From positions 558,001 through 622,000 of the forward strand of contig SJSR01000002.1 in the NCBI GenBank assembly GCA_004331795.1: a stretch of DNA of 64,000 nt. Reading direction: 5' to 3'. Shown here one piece after another: positions 11,619 through 21,714 of the stretch. This stretch comes from Erythrobacteraceae bacterium CFH 75059. Its GTDB lineage: Bacteria > Pseudomonadota > Alphaproteobacteria > Sphingomonadales > Sphingomonadaceae. Every line of letters starts with the position of its first letter. The stretch's first letter is position 1. The translations under genes and the position numbers were made by a program. The notes beneath the pieces were generated by a model. It was not told where the DNA came from, did not search any database, and was given only the letters and a program-made list of their open reading frames with translations.

Positions 11619-12301
11619 ACCACCTTCTCCACGCACAGGCGGAACGGGAAGATGCGCCGCACACGCGCCCCGGCGACGCCGGCCGTGTCCAGCTGAGCCG
11701 CCCAGTCGGACCGGCGGAACGCGCGCGCGATCGACACATGCCCGTCATGCCGGACGATCGGGTGGACTCTCAGGAGGCGCGCGAGCCACGGATAGGCACG
11801 GTAGGCGAAGTTGTGGCGATGAAGGTCGTTGACGAACCAGCCCGCCTGCGCCTCGGCATCCATGAAGCGCAGGAACGCGCTCAGCTGCGCCGGGTTCATG
11901 TGGTGTGCAACGAGGCTGGAGATGATGCAGTCCCACCCCTCGCCCGCCAGATCGGCGTAGTCACCATGGCGAAAGTCGATGGCGGTGTGCAGCGGGGTCG
12001 CCGCCCGCGCCGCGGCGATGCTGTTGCGGTTGAGATCGACGCCGACCAGTCGAACGGCTTGACCCCGCGCGCGCGCGAAGGCGGCGATCCTTCGCAGCAT
12101 GTCTCCCTGCCCGAACCCCACGTCCAGAACGGAAAAAGCACGTCGGCGACCCACGGCACGTTTCAGGAACTGCAGGGTGGGCCGATAAGCCCACGTGGCC
12201 CGGTTCACCCGTGCGAGATCCGCCAGCACGGCTTCATAGGTTTCAGCCGGCAGATCCGGATCGTCCATCAGCTCATCGGCGAAGGCGCGATCCTGAAGCA
12301 T
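11615..12301 (-). CDS. Class I SAM-dependent methyltransferase of a type III PKS cluster
   Basis: The 228-residue protein has motif I as VLDVGFGQGDMLRRI (residues about 57-71), the acidic VGVDLN strand end, and an HGDYADLAGEGWDCIISSLVAHHM post-motif, typical of small-molecule methyltransferases. The start at 12301 (MLQDRAFADEL) lies 4 bp after the polyketide synthase stop; an ATG 23 codons earlier would overlap that gene. It probably methylates the polyketide or its oxidised form. The same three-gene set (synthase, methyltransferase, flavoprotein) is familiar to me from alphaproteobacterial genomes, with no product known to me. Confidence 0.85.
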   Translation of the reverse strand: MLQDRAFADELMDDPDLPAETYEAVLADLARVNRATWAYRPTLQFLKRAVGRRRAFSVLDVGFGQGDMLRRIAAFARARGQAVRLVGVDLNRNSIAAARAATPLHTAIDFRHGDYADLAGEGWDCIISSLVAHHMNPAQLSAFLRFMDAEAQAGWFVNDLHRHNFAYRAYPWLARLLRVHPIVRHDGHVSIARAFRRSDWAAQLDTAGVAGARVRRIFPFRLCVEKVV

Positions 12302-12305
12302 GGGG

Positions 12306-13355
12306 TTACGCGTCGTGCCAGCCGAAGACGAACCCCTCGACGGCCAGGCCGGGGCCGAATGCCAGCGCAATCCCGCGCGTCGGCTTGTCCTGCATCAGCC
12401 GTTCGAGCACGAACATCAGGGTCGAGGAACTGATGTTCCCGCACTCGCGCAGGACCGCGCGCGACGCAGCAAGGGCGCCGGGCGGCAGGTGGAGGCCCCG
12501 CTCGACGGCATCGAGGATGGAGCGCCCGCCGGCATGGACGGCGTAGCTAACGGGTTGGTCGGTGCCGACAAGCGCCGCGATCCGTGCGCCCAGTCCGCCT
12601 TCGCCAAGCGCGGCGGCGATGCGCGCGGGGACGGCGCCCGACAGGTGCATGCGAAAGCCCGTGTCGGCGATCTCCCAGGTGATCAGGTCGTCGCTTCCGT
12701 CCAGCGTCGCCGACAGGCCGGCCCCGATTTCCAAGCCACGGCCGCAGCCTTCGACCAGTGCCGCGGCGGCGCCGTCACCGAACTGGGCGCCGGCGAGCAT
12801 CGGCTCGATCTCCGGCTCGTCCTGATGATGCAGGGTCGAGAGCTCCACCGTGACCACGAGCACGCGCGCGCCTGGATCGGAACGCACGATGTGCCGCGCG
12901 GTGCGCAGGGCCGTGACCGCTGCGTAACAGCCCATGAACCCGATCAGCACGCGCTCCACCGCGCCGTCCAGCCCGAGCCTGCGGGCGATGATCTGATCGA
13001 TGCCGGGTGCGACGAATCCGGTGCAGCTGGCGACGACAAGATGCGTGACCGGTGGCAGGGGGCCGAGCTTGCGGATCGCCTGCAGCGCGAGTTCCGGCGC
13101 TTCGCGGGCATAGATGCGCATCCGTGCGGAGGTGGACGGCGGCGTGTCGCCGCCGTAGAAGCCCTGCCCTTGGTCGAGCCGCGCGTCTTCGGCTTCGAGG
13201 ACGGACCATCGATGCTCGATGCCCGACCGTTCCGCCATGCGGGCGTAAAGGCCCGCTCGGCCAGACGGCGCCAGACGCGCGCAAGCCCAGCGCCGGTAGT
13301 CGGCCTCGAAGTCCAGCGCGGGAACGGCGCCAGCCAGACCCGTGATGATGGCCAT
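12306..13355 (-). CDS. Type III polyketide synthase (chalcone/alkylresorcinol synthase-like)
   Basis: Homodimeric ketosynthase that extends a CoA-linked starter with malonyl-CoA. The Cys-His-Asn triad is visible: Cys in VVASCTGFVAPG, His in YAVHAGGRSILDAV, Asn in ECGNISSSTLMFVL, with GFMGCYAA and GPGLAVEGF also in place. The start chosen is the ATG at 13355 (MAIITGLAG), nine bases after GAAAGG; ATGs at 13361 and 13391 are in frame but badly spaced. Length is 349 aa. A methyltransferase and an FAD oxidoreductase follow on the same strand. Starter and chain length cannot be read from the sequence. Confidence 0.93.
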   Translation of the reverse strand: MAIITGLAGAVPALDFEADYRRWACARLAPSGRAGLYARMAERSGIEHRWSVLEAEDARLDQGQGFYGGDTPPSTSARMRIYAREAPELALQAIRKLGPLPPVTHLVVASCTGFVAPGIDQIIARRLGLDGAVERVLIGFMGCYAAVTALRTARHIVRSDPGARVLVVTVELSTLHHQDEPEIEPMLAGAQFGDGAAAALVEGCGRGLEIGAGLSATLDGSDDLITWEIADTGFRMHLSGAVPARIAAALGEGGLGARIAALVGTDQPVSYAVHAGGRSILDAVERGLHLPPGALAASRAVLRECGNISSSTLMFVLERLMQDKPTRGIALAFGPGLAVEGFVFGWHDA

Positions 13356-13415
13356 GCTCATCGGCCTTTCATGCACCATGCCGCGCGCCAATGCGACAGC
13401 GCATGGGCGCGGGGA

Positions 13416-15467
<2,052 letters not shown>

Positions 15468-15474
15468 CCCCTGC

Positions 15475-16011
15475 TCAGGCTCGCCGCTGCTGCAATGCAG
15501 CGGTCGCCTCCGCGATCATCTCGAAAGCGGCTGCCAGGGCCTTGGCCCGGACCGCGGCGCGGCCAATCTCTCCGAAATGCTCTTCGCGAACCTGCGTCTC
15601 GCGATCCTGCGCGGCACAGCCAATGAAGACCAGACCTTCCTCCTGATCCTCCTCGCACGGCCCAGCGAATCCGGTGATGCCGATCGCGATGTGCGCCTCC
15701 GACCTGGCAAGAGTCCTTTCCGCCATCAGCCGGGCGACCGCCTCGTTCACGGCGGCGTTGTGCTGCACGATCTCCTCGGGAAGGTCGAGCATGTCGCACT
15801 TTGCCGTCAGCTCGTAGGTGACGAACCCGCGATCGAAGACATGGCCGCACCCCTCCACATCGGTAAGCACGGCCGCGAGCAACCCGGCGGTGCAGCTTTC
15901 CGCCGTCGCGAGGCGAAGCTCCGCATCACGCACGCGCTCAATCACGCGTTGCGCCTGTTCACGCGCGCCGGGCTCGAGAACCGCGTCGAGCACCTCAGCC
16001 ATGTCCGACAT
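15475..16011 (-). CDS. pncC: CinA C-terminal-domain protein, NMN deamidase (PncC)
   Basis: The stand-alone CinA C-terminal domain (178 aa) deamidates nicotinamide mononucleotide to nicotinic acid mononucleotide in characterised members. Family signatures are visible: LATAESCTAGLLAAVLT near residues 34-50 and IGITGFAGP near 110-118. It lacks the N-terminal molybdopterin-like domain of full CinA. Its place between topoisomerase IB and nadE suggests it feeds NaMN back toward NAD. The start could also be the ATG three codons in (16002), better spaced from AAGGGA. Confidence 0.88.
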   Translation of the reverse strand: MSDMAEVLDAVLEPGAREQAQRVIERVRDAELRLATAESCTAGLLAAVLTDVEGCGHVFDRGFVTYELTAKCDMLDLPEEIVQHNAAVNEAVARLMAERTLARSEAHIAIGITGFAGPCEEDQEEGLVFIGCAAQDRETQVREEHFGEIGRAAVRAKALAAAFEMIAEATAALQQRRA

Positions 16012-16034
16012 TCCCTTGCATTGCGTGTCTTCTC

Positions 16035-17099
16035 CTACGCGGCGCTCAGCAGTTCCATGGCATCCGGTGACTCTTCGAGCAACGCGATCAATCCCCGCTC
16101 GTGGCGACTGAGCCAGCGCGTCGCGCGCGGAAGCCTGAGCTGCGCGCGCCACTCCTCCTGCTGCTCGACCACGCTGAAAACGGCCGGATGGATGTAGCTG
16201 CGCCGGGTCACGGCGGGCGTGTTGCCCAGCCGGTCCGCGACGCTCTGCGTGAGTTCCTTGATGGTCAGGACGCGGGTCGACGAGGCCAGCGTCTCGAAGC
16301 CAATCACACTTCCGTGCCACGTGCGGAACATCTTGGCGGTGAAGCCTTCTCCCATCGTTTCGCGCAGGTACTCGTTGACGTCCGAGGAATCCACGTCGTG
16401 GCAGTTCTGCTCCTCGTCGAGGTAGCGGAACAGACGCTGGCCCGGCAGATCCTGCAGGCCGCGCACCACCTTCGCCAGCCGACGGTCCGTCAGCTGCAGG
16501 TCGCGCAGCACGCCATGCTTGCCCTTGAAGCGGATGCGAAGCGTATCGCCCACCACCTTCGCGTGCCGGCCCCTCAGCGTCGTGGCGCCGAAGCTCTTGT
16601 TGCTTTGCGCATAGCATTCGTTCCCGACGCGCAGCGCGCCAAGGTCCAGAAGCCGGACCACCCCCGCGATCGCCCGCTCGCGCGTGATCCGTCGCTGGGC
16701 CAGATCCTTTTCGACGCGCATGCGCACGAGCGGCAGAAGCTTGCCGAAGGTCGCGCACCCGTCATACTTGACGCTCTCGCGGTGAGCGCGAAACTCGGGG
16801 TGGTAGCGGTACTGCTTGCGCCCTTTCGCGTCGATCCCGGTGGCGAGGATATGCCCGTTGGGCGCCGGACAGAACCACGCGTCGCGATAGGCCGGCGGCA
16901 GCGCAATCCGGTTCAGCCGCTCGCGCTCGCGGCGGTCGGAGATGAGCCGGCCCTCGGCGTCAAAATAGGCCCAACCCTTGCCGGATCGGCGTCTCGTGAT
17001 CCCCGGAAGCTCGTCATCCACGAAGATCAGCGGTGCCTTGTCGACGTCCATGGTGTGAGGAACCTCGCGCCCGCCCTTGTTGTTCCTGCTCTCGTCCAT
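16035..17099 (-). CDS. DNA topoisomerase IB (poxvirus/bacterial type)
   Basis: Relaxes supercoils by transient 3'-phosphotyrosyl cleavage. The 354-residue protein carries the N-terminal DNA-clamp region (ITRRRSGKGWAYFDAEG) and the tyrosine-recombinase-like catalytic core with RVGNE, KGKHG and the nucleophile in AVTRRSYIHPAV (Tyr at about residue 302). This small topoisomerase is common in soil alphaproteobacteria. The start is uncertain: an ATG 16 codons later (17051) lies nearer to where family similarity begins. It is divergent from the YghU-like gene and followed by pncC and nadE. Confidence 0.93.
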   Translation of the reverse strand: MDESRNNKGGREVPHTMDVDKAPLIFVDDELPGITRRRSGKGWAYFDAEGRLISDRRERERLNRIALPPAYRDAWFCPAPNGHILATGIDAKGRKQYRYHPEFRAHRESVKYDGCATFGKLLPLVRMRVEKDLAQRRITRERAIAGVVRLLDLGALRVGNECYAQSNKSFGATTLRGRHAKVVGDTLRIRFKGKHGVLRDLQLTDRRLAKVVRGLQDLPGQRLFRYLDEEQNCHDVDSSDVNEYLRETMGEGFTAKMFRTWHGSVIGFETLASSTRVLTIKELTQSVADRLGNTPAVTRRSYIHPAVFSVVEQQEEWRAQLRLPRATRWLSRHERGLIALLEESPDAMELLSAA

Positions 17100-17152
17100 C
17101 GGATGTGGGTCCGGCGGAAGGGTGGCGCAAATCGAGCACGAAAGGCACGGAT

Positions 17153-18004
17153 GTGAGCGACGATTACCAGCCGCCTGAGGTCTGGGCCTTCGACGACGGG
17201 CATGGCGGCCGATTCTCAGCCATTAACCGGCCCACGGCCGGGGCGCGAACGACGACCCCGCTGCCCCGCGGCGAGCACGCGCTGCAACTGTATTCGCTCG
17301 CAACGCCCAACGGGGTCAAGGCGACGATCATGCTCGAGGAACTCCTTGAGGCCGGACACGGCGACGCCGAATACGACGCCTGGCCGATCGACATTTCTGC
17401 GGGCGAGCAATTCGGCAGCGGCTTCGTCGACATCAATCCAAATTCGAAGATCCCTGCGCTCGTCGACTGGTCGGAAGGAACGCCGCTTCGGGTCTTCGAG
17501 AGCGGGTCGATCCTTCTGCATCTGGCGGAGCGGTTCGGCCGTTTCCTCCCGGCGCGCGGATCGGCGCGGACGGAGACTCTGAACTGGCTGTTCTGGCAGG
17601 TGGGCAGCGCCCCGTTCATCGGCGGCGGGTTCGGACATTTCTATGCGTACGCTCCGGTCAAGATCAAATACGCCATCGACCGCTACGCCATGGAAACGAA
17701 GCGGCTGTTTGACGTGGCCGACCAACGCCTTGGCCAGACGCGCTATCTCGCCGGCGACGAATACACGATTGCCGACATCGCCGCCTTCCCGTGGCTGGCA
17801 CCGTTCGTGGAAGGGTCGATCTACGGCTCGGCACGCGAATTTCTCTCGATCGCAGAATACGGCCACGTGGCCCGCTGGGTGGCGGAGATTGCCGCCCGCC
17901 CGGCCGTGCGCCGCGGCCGCATCGTGAACAAGACTTCCGGCCCGCCCGAGACGCGGCTGGAGACGCGCCACTGCGCGGCCGATTTCGCCGGCAAGGACGT
18001 CTGA
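17153..18004 (+). CDS. yghU: YghU-type glutathione transferase / disulfide reductase
   Basis: The 283-residue protein has a thioredoxin-fold N-terminal domain (LYSLATPNGVKATIMLEELLE, then NPNSKIPALVD and VFESGSILLHLAERFG) and an all-helical C-terminal GST domain, with the N-terminal extension typical of the Nu/YghU class, which acts as a glutathione-dependent disulfide-bond reductase. The start is GTG at 17153: AAAGG lies about ten bases upstream, and reading further upstream gives Cys/Arg-rich sequence unlike the family. It is divergent from topoisomerase IB. Confidence 0.92.
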   Translation: MSDDYQPPEVWAFDDGHGGRFSAINRPTAGARTTTPLPRGEHALQLYSLATPNGVKATIMLEELLEAGHGDAEYDAWPIDISAGEQFGSGFVDINPNSKIPALVDWSEGTPLRVFESGSILLHLAERFGRFLPARGSARTETLNWLFWQVGSAPFIGGGFGHFYAYAPVKIKYAIDRYAMETKRLFDVADQRLGQTRYLAGDEYTIADIAAFPWLAPFVEGSIYGSAREFLSIAEYGHVARWVAEIAARPAVRRGRIVNKTSGPPETRLETRHCAADFAGKDV

Positions 18005-18037
18005 CAGCAGGCAGCGGCGGCGCGCCGTGCTCGCCAC

Positions 18038-18065
18038 TTGGCAAACAGGCGCCGGGCGCTATAGC
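18038..18065 (+). promoter_or_regulatory. Promoter of tRNA-Gln
   Basis: TTGGCA (18038-18043), a 16-bp spacer, then TATAGC (18060-18065). The mature tRNA begins 13 bp after the -10. The -10 lies in a perfect 14-bp palindrome GGCGCTATAGCGCC (18055-18068). Confidence 0.55.
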
Positions 18066-18077
18066 GCCTGCAGGCCT

Positions 18078-18152
18078 TGGGGCGTAGCCAAGCGGTAAGG
18101 CAGCGGTTTTTGGTACCGCCATGCGCAGGTTCGAATCCTGCCGCCCCAGCCA
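18078..18152 (+). tRNA. tRNA-Gln (anticodon TTG)
   Basis: A full cloverleaf is visible. The acceptor stem TGGGGCG pairs with CGCCCCA, the D-arm contains AGCGGTAAGGC, and the anticodon stem GCGGT/ACCGC encloses the loop TTTTGGT with anticodon TTG. The T-arm is GCAGG-TTCGAAT-CCTGC. The discriminator is G and the CCA end is encoded in the DNA. It lies in the gap between yghU and the convergent halogenase gene. Confidence 0.96.
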
Positions 18153-18181
18153 CCTTTAGACCTCCTCGGAGACCCCCTGCG

Positions 18182-19675
18182 TCAAGACGCCTCAAGAGGG
18201 CCGAAGTTGCGGGCGCAGGCGGCGAGCATGGTTTGAACCGTCGCCAGCGCCTCGCCCGCCATGGTCATGTCGTGCGGCACCGGCTGGGGTCGCGTCGGAA
18301 AGGTGCCATAGCCCGCGAACAGACAATGCCAGCTGGCGCTGCTGTAGGCGGAATGTGGCCCGTAGATCTCGGCCAGCCGCTGCCGGAGATCGGCGTGGGT
18401 GAACCAAGCCGTGATGACCTGCTTCAGCGGTTCGGACAGCGAATGGTTGCTGGCGTTGGCACGCCAGAAGTTGCCTTCCCGCTGATTGAGCCGGTAATGC
18501 GCGACGATGTAGTCCCGGATGCCGTCATAGCGGGTGGCAACGGCTTCGTTGAAGGCCCGGAGGCGATCCGGTCCGGCATCGGGCGCCCAGGCGGCGATGA
18601 AGCGTTCGACAGTGTGGATGACGATGTGCAGCGCCGTAGCCTCGAGCGGTTCGATGAACCCTTGCGCGAGTCCGACGGCGAGACAATTGCCGCGCCAGCT
18701 CTGGCGAACGCGTCCGACCTTCATCCTCAGGCGGCGCGTCTCGCCAGCGGAGAGCATGCCCAAGGCCTGCCTCAATTCGTGCTCGGCCTCGTCATCCGAC
18801 ACGAATGCGGAGGAGTAGACGTAGCCGTTGCCGCACCGCGACTGGAGCGGGATGCGCCAGCGCCAGCCGGCCCGCATGGCAATCGCCTCGGTCAGCGGCG
18901 TTGCCTGCCCCGGCGGCGGTGTCGCCATCACCACCGCCCGATCGACGAACAGGTTGTCGTCAAAGGCGATGAAGGGTTCGCCGAGCGTCTTCTGCATCAG
19001 CTCCGAGCGGAAGCCCGAACAATCCACGAACATGTCGGCGGTCAGCCGCGTGCCATCGGCACACACGAGCGCGCCGATCCGCTCGTCTCCCGCGCACTCC
19101 ACCGCCGCCACTTCGGCGCGGACATGGCGAACCCCCCGAGACGTCGCCCAGCCGCGCAGATAGGCGCCCAGCTTGTACGCATCGAAGTGATAGCCATGGG
19201 ACGGTGCGAAGGGAAAGGAATCGGCCGCGTGCGGCGATAGCCCCGCGAGCGCGAGACGGGAGGCCAGAAACCAGTCGTCAGGATGGGCGAAGTCGACCGC
19301 AGCGCCGCGGCGGGCAGCGGCGCAGACGCGGGTGTACGGCGGCTCGGTGTGGAGATCGACCGGCGACGGGAAGGGGTGGATGTAGTGCGAAAAGCCCGGC
19401 CGCTTGCTCCACCCGTGGAAGCGAATGCCCAGCTTGAAGGTGGCATCGCACGCGGCCATCCACTCCGCCTCGTCCACGCCGAGACGATCGAAGAACGCCT
19501 TGAGCTGCGGCGTGGAGCCTTCGCCGACGCCGATGATCCCGATCTCAGGGTTCTCGACGAGCGTGACCGTGGCGCCGCGCCCGGCGAAGGCTTGGTGCAG
19601 CAGACAGGCGGCGATCCATCCGGCGCTCCCTCCGCCGAGGACCACGCAGTCCGGCGCGCGCACTCCGTCAGTCAT
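18182..19675 (-). CDS. Flavin-dependent (tryptophan) halogenase-family protein, copy 1
   Basis: FADH2-dependent halogenase-like protein of 497 aa. It shows the FAD motif GGGSAGW near residue 14, GVGEGSTP, the lysine expected to hold the hypohalite-derived species in ATFKLGIRFHGW, the diagnostic WxWxIP as GWRWRIPL, and GFIEPLEAT near the flavin. It is the last gene of the glycosidase operon, its ATG overlapping the GH97 stop as ATGA. Family members of this kind often sit beside TonB receptors and glycosidases; their true substrate is unclear. It resembles copy 2 (25207-26715) in layout but is well diverged from it. Confidence 0.9.
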   Translation of the reverse strand: MTDGVRAPDCVVLGGGSAGWIAACLLHQAFAGRGATVTLVENPEIGIIGVGEGSTPQLKAFFDRLGVDEAEWMAACDATFKLGIRFHGWSKRPGFSHYIHPFPSPVDLHTEPPYTRVCAAARRGAAVDFAHPDDWFLASRLALAGLSPHAADSFPFAPSHGYHFDAYKLGAYLRGWATSRGVRHVRAEVAAVECAGDERIGALVCADGTRLTADMFVDCSGFRSELMQKTLGEPFIAFDDNLFVDRAVVMATPPPGQATPLTEAIAMRAGWRWRIPLQSRCGNGYVYSSAFVSDDEAEHELRQALGMLSAGETRRLRMKVGRVRQSWRGNCLAVGLAQGFIEPLEATALHIVIHTVERFIAAWAPDAGPDRLRAFNEAVATRYDGIRDYIVAHYRLNQREGNFWRANASNHSLSEPLKQVITAWFTHADLRQRLAEIYGPHSAYSSASWHCLFAGYGTFPTRPQPVPHDMTMAGEALATVQTMLAACARNFGPLEAS

Positions 19676-21714
19676 CTGCGCTCCGGTGTCAGCCGGATTG
19701 CCAGCCCGCCCCCCGGCGCAAGCTCGAACGTCCGGGTGTCGCCCGCGCGCAGGGTGATCGTCTCGTAGGCGATGGTGTGGCGGCTCTCGTTCTCGTAGGT
19801 CGCGCCCGGCGCATCCTTGAAGACGGTGGCTTCGTATGTCCGGCGCGGGTCGAGGAACGCGAACTGGACCGTAACGTCGCGCCGGGTGGCGTCGTTGACC
19901 CCGCCGACATACCAGTCCGCGCTGTTGCGGTCCTTGCGGGCGAAGATCGCGTAGTCGCCCACTTCTCCGGCAACAAGCCGGCTGTCCTCCCAGTCCGCCG
20001 GCACCTGCTTGATGAAGGCGAGTTCGCGCGGATGCGCCTCAAGGTTCTCGATGAAGTCGGCCGCCATCTGGATGGGCGAGTAGATGGCGAGGTACAGCCC
20101 CAGCTGCTTGGCGAGGGTCGAGGAGAACGGCATGCCGCGGTCTCCCACCAGGCTCAGCACGCCCGGCGTATAGTCCATCGGCCCGGCCAGCATGCGGGTG
20201 TAGACAAGCGTCGGATCGTGATCGGGGCCGTTGCCGAAGCGCGACCAGGCGTTGTACTCTTGACCCCGGGCGCCCTCGCGCGCCACCCAGCTCGGATAGG
20301 TCCGCCGCAGGCCGGTGTCCTTGACAGGCTCATGGGGGTTGATCGCGATCCGGTGCCGGGCGGCAGCCTCGACAACGCGCAGATGGTGCTGGACCTGCCG
20401 TTGGCCGTCGTGCCACTCGAACACCTCTCCCCGGCACGGATCGGCCGCATCGGCATTGCAGGCGATGATCCCGCCGGCGTCCGCCACATAGCCCGTCTTG
20501 ACCACGCGGACGTTCAGCCGGTCGTACAGCGCCAGAGCGTCATCGAGCTGTTTTTCGTAGTTGGCGATGTTGCCGCCGGTCTCGTGATGGCCGACGAGCT
20601 GCACGCCCCGGCTGCGGGCATAGGCGGCAACCTGCTCGAGATCGAAATCCGGATAAGGCTGCGTGAAGCTGTATTCCCGGCCGTTGCCGAACCAGTTGCC
20701 GTCCCAGCCGATGTTCCATCCCTCGATCAGGACGCCGGCAAAGCCGTGCCGCGCCGCGAAATCGATGTACTGCTTGGCGCGTGCGGTCGTGGCGCCATGC
20801 CGCGGACCCTGGGCCCAGGTCCAGTCGCCGCGGATCATGCCCCACCAGATGCCGATGTACTTCTGCGGCCGGAACCAGCTTGAGATGTCACCGAGCCGGT
20901 TCGGCTCGTTGAGGTTCAGTTCGAGATCGCTTTCGACCAGCCCCGCCGCACTGTCGGCGATGCGGATCGCCCGCCACGGCGTCACGAAGCCGCCGCGCCG
21001 CACGACCTTGGGTCCGCGGCTTGAAGGAGACAGATGGGTGCGGAAGCGCTGTCCATCGAACCGCTTGAACCAGTAGCCGGCATAGTCCACCAGCGCCGCC
21101 TCATGGAACGACAGGTGCGTCCCGTCGTCGAGGCGCATGGTGATCGGGGTGTGGGCCGTGCTGACGCTCCCGATGTCGGTCTTCTGATACAGGTATTCGT
21201 ATCGGTTCCAGTCGCCACCCTGGATCCACCAGGCGGTTCCCTTCGGCGCGACCACGAATTCGGTCAGTTCCTCGGCGATGTTGACGAGGCCGCCATTCGT
21301 GTTCTCGGGAAAGTCGTAGCGGAAGCCGACCCCATCGTCGAACACGCGGAACTGCACCGCCAGGCTGCGCTGTGCCCCGCCCTTCTCCCGGAACGTCACT
21401 GTCATCGCGTTGTGGCGATCGGTTACAAACCGGCGTTCGCCCCAGGGCTGTTCCCAGCGCGCATCGGCGCTGCCACGCTCAACGCCGGAAAGGGCGAAGT
21501 TGCGGCGCATGGGATCGGCGTCGGTGAACAGGAAGCCAAGCTGGCTGGGCGCGATGAGAACCTGCCCGTCGCGGCTGATCTCGTAGTAGGGAACCCCCTC
21601 GCCATCGGTGTTGGCCGTCACCGTGATCCGGCCGTCCGGCGACGAGACCCGCTCCTGAGCCAGCAATGCTGCAGGCGCCGCGCCTGACAGCGCGACAAGG
21701 AGAAGCGCCCTCAG
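19672..21714 (-). CDS. Glycoside hydrolase family 97 alpha-glucosidase (SusB-like), probable CTG start
   Basis: Exported alpha-glucosidase acting on maltodextrins, about 680 aa. N-terminal beta-sandwich (VSSPDGRITV onward) and a TIM barrel with FAGVLIEGWNIGWDG, VGHHETGGNIANYE, INPHEPVKDTG and EGARGQEYNAW, the conserved acidic segments of GH97. A signal peptide (RALLLVALSGAAPAALLA) begins exactly where the GH13 gene ends, but no ATG, GTG or TTG is in frame near it. The best start is CTG at 21714, which overlaps the GH13 stop as CTGA, matching the ATGA junctions in the rest of the operon. The next in-frame ATG is 44 codons upstream inside GH13. Confidence 0.88.
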   Translation of the reverse strand: MRALLLVALSGAAPAALLAQERVSSPDGRITVTANTDGEGVPYYEISRDGQVLIAPSQLGFLFTDADPMRRNFALSGVERGSADARWEQPWGERRFVTDRHNAMTVTFREKGGAQRSLAVQFRVFDDGVGFRYDFPENTNGGLVNIAEELTEFVVAPKGTAWWIQGGDWNRYEYLYQKTDIGSVSTAHTPITMRLDDGTHLSFHEAALVDYAGYWFKRFDGQRFRTHLSPSSRGPKVVRRGGFVTPWRAIRIADSAAGLVESDLELNLNEPNRLGDISSWFRPQKYIGIWWGMIRGDWTWAQGPRHGATTARAKQYIDFAARHGFAGVLIEGWNIGWDGNWFGNGREYSFTQPYPDFDLEQVAAYARSRGVQLVGHHETGGNIANYEKQLDDALALYDRLNVRVVKTGYVADAGGIIACNADAADPCRGEVFEWHDGQRQVQHHLRVVEAAARHRIAINPHEPVKDTGLRRTYPSWVAREGARGQEYNAWSRFGNGPDHDPTLVYTRMLAGPMDYTPGVLSLVGDRGMPFSSTLAKQLGLYLAIYSPIQMAADFIENLEAHPRELAFIKQVPADWEDSRLVAGEVGDYAIFARKDRNSADWYVGGVNDATRRDVTVQFAFLDPRRTYEATVFKDAPGATYENESRHTIAYETITLRAGDTRTFELAPGGGLAIRLTPERR

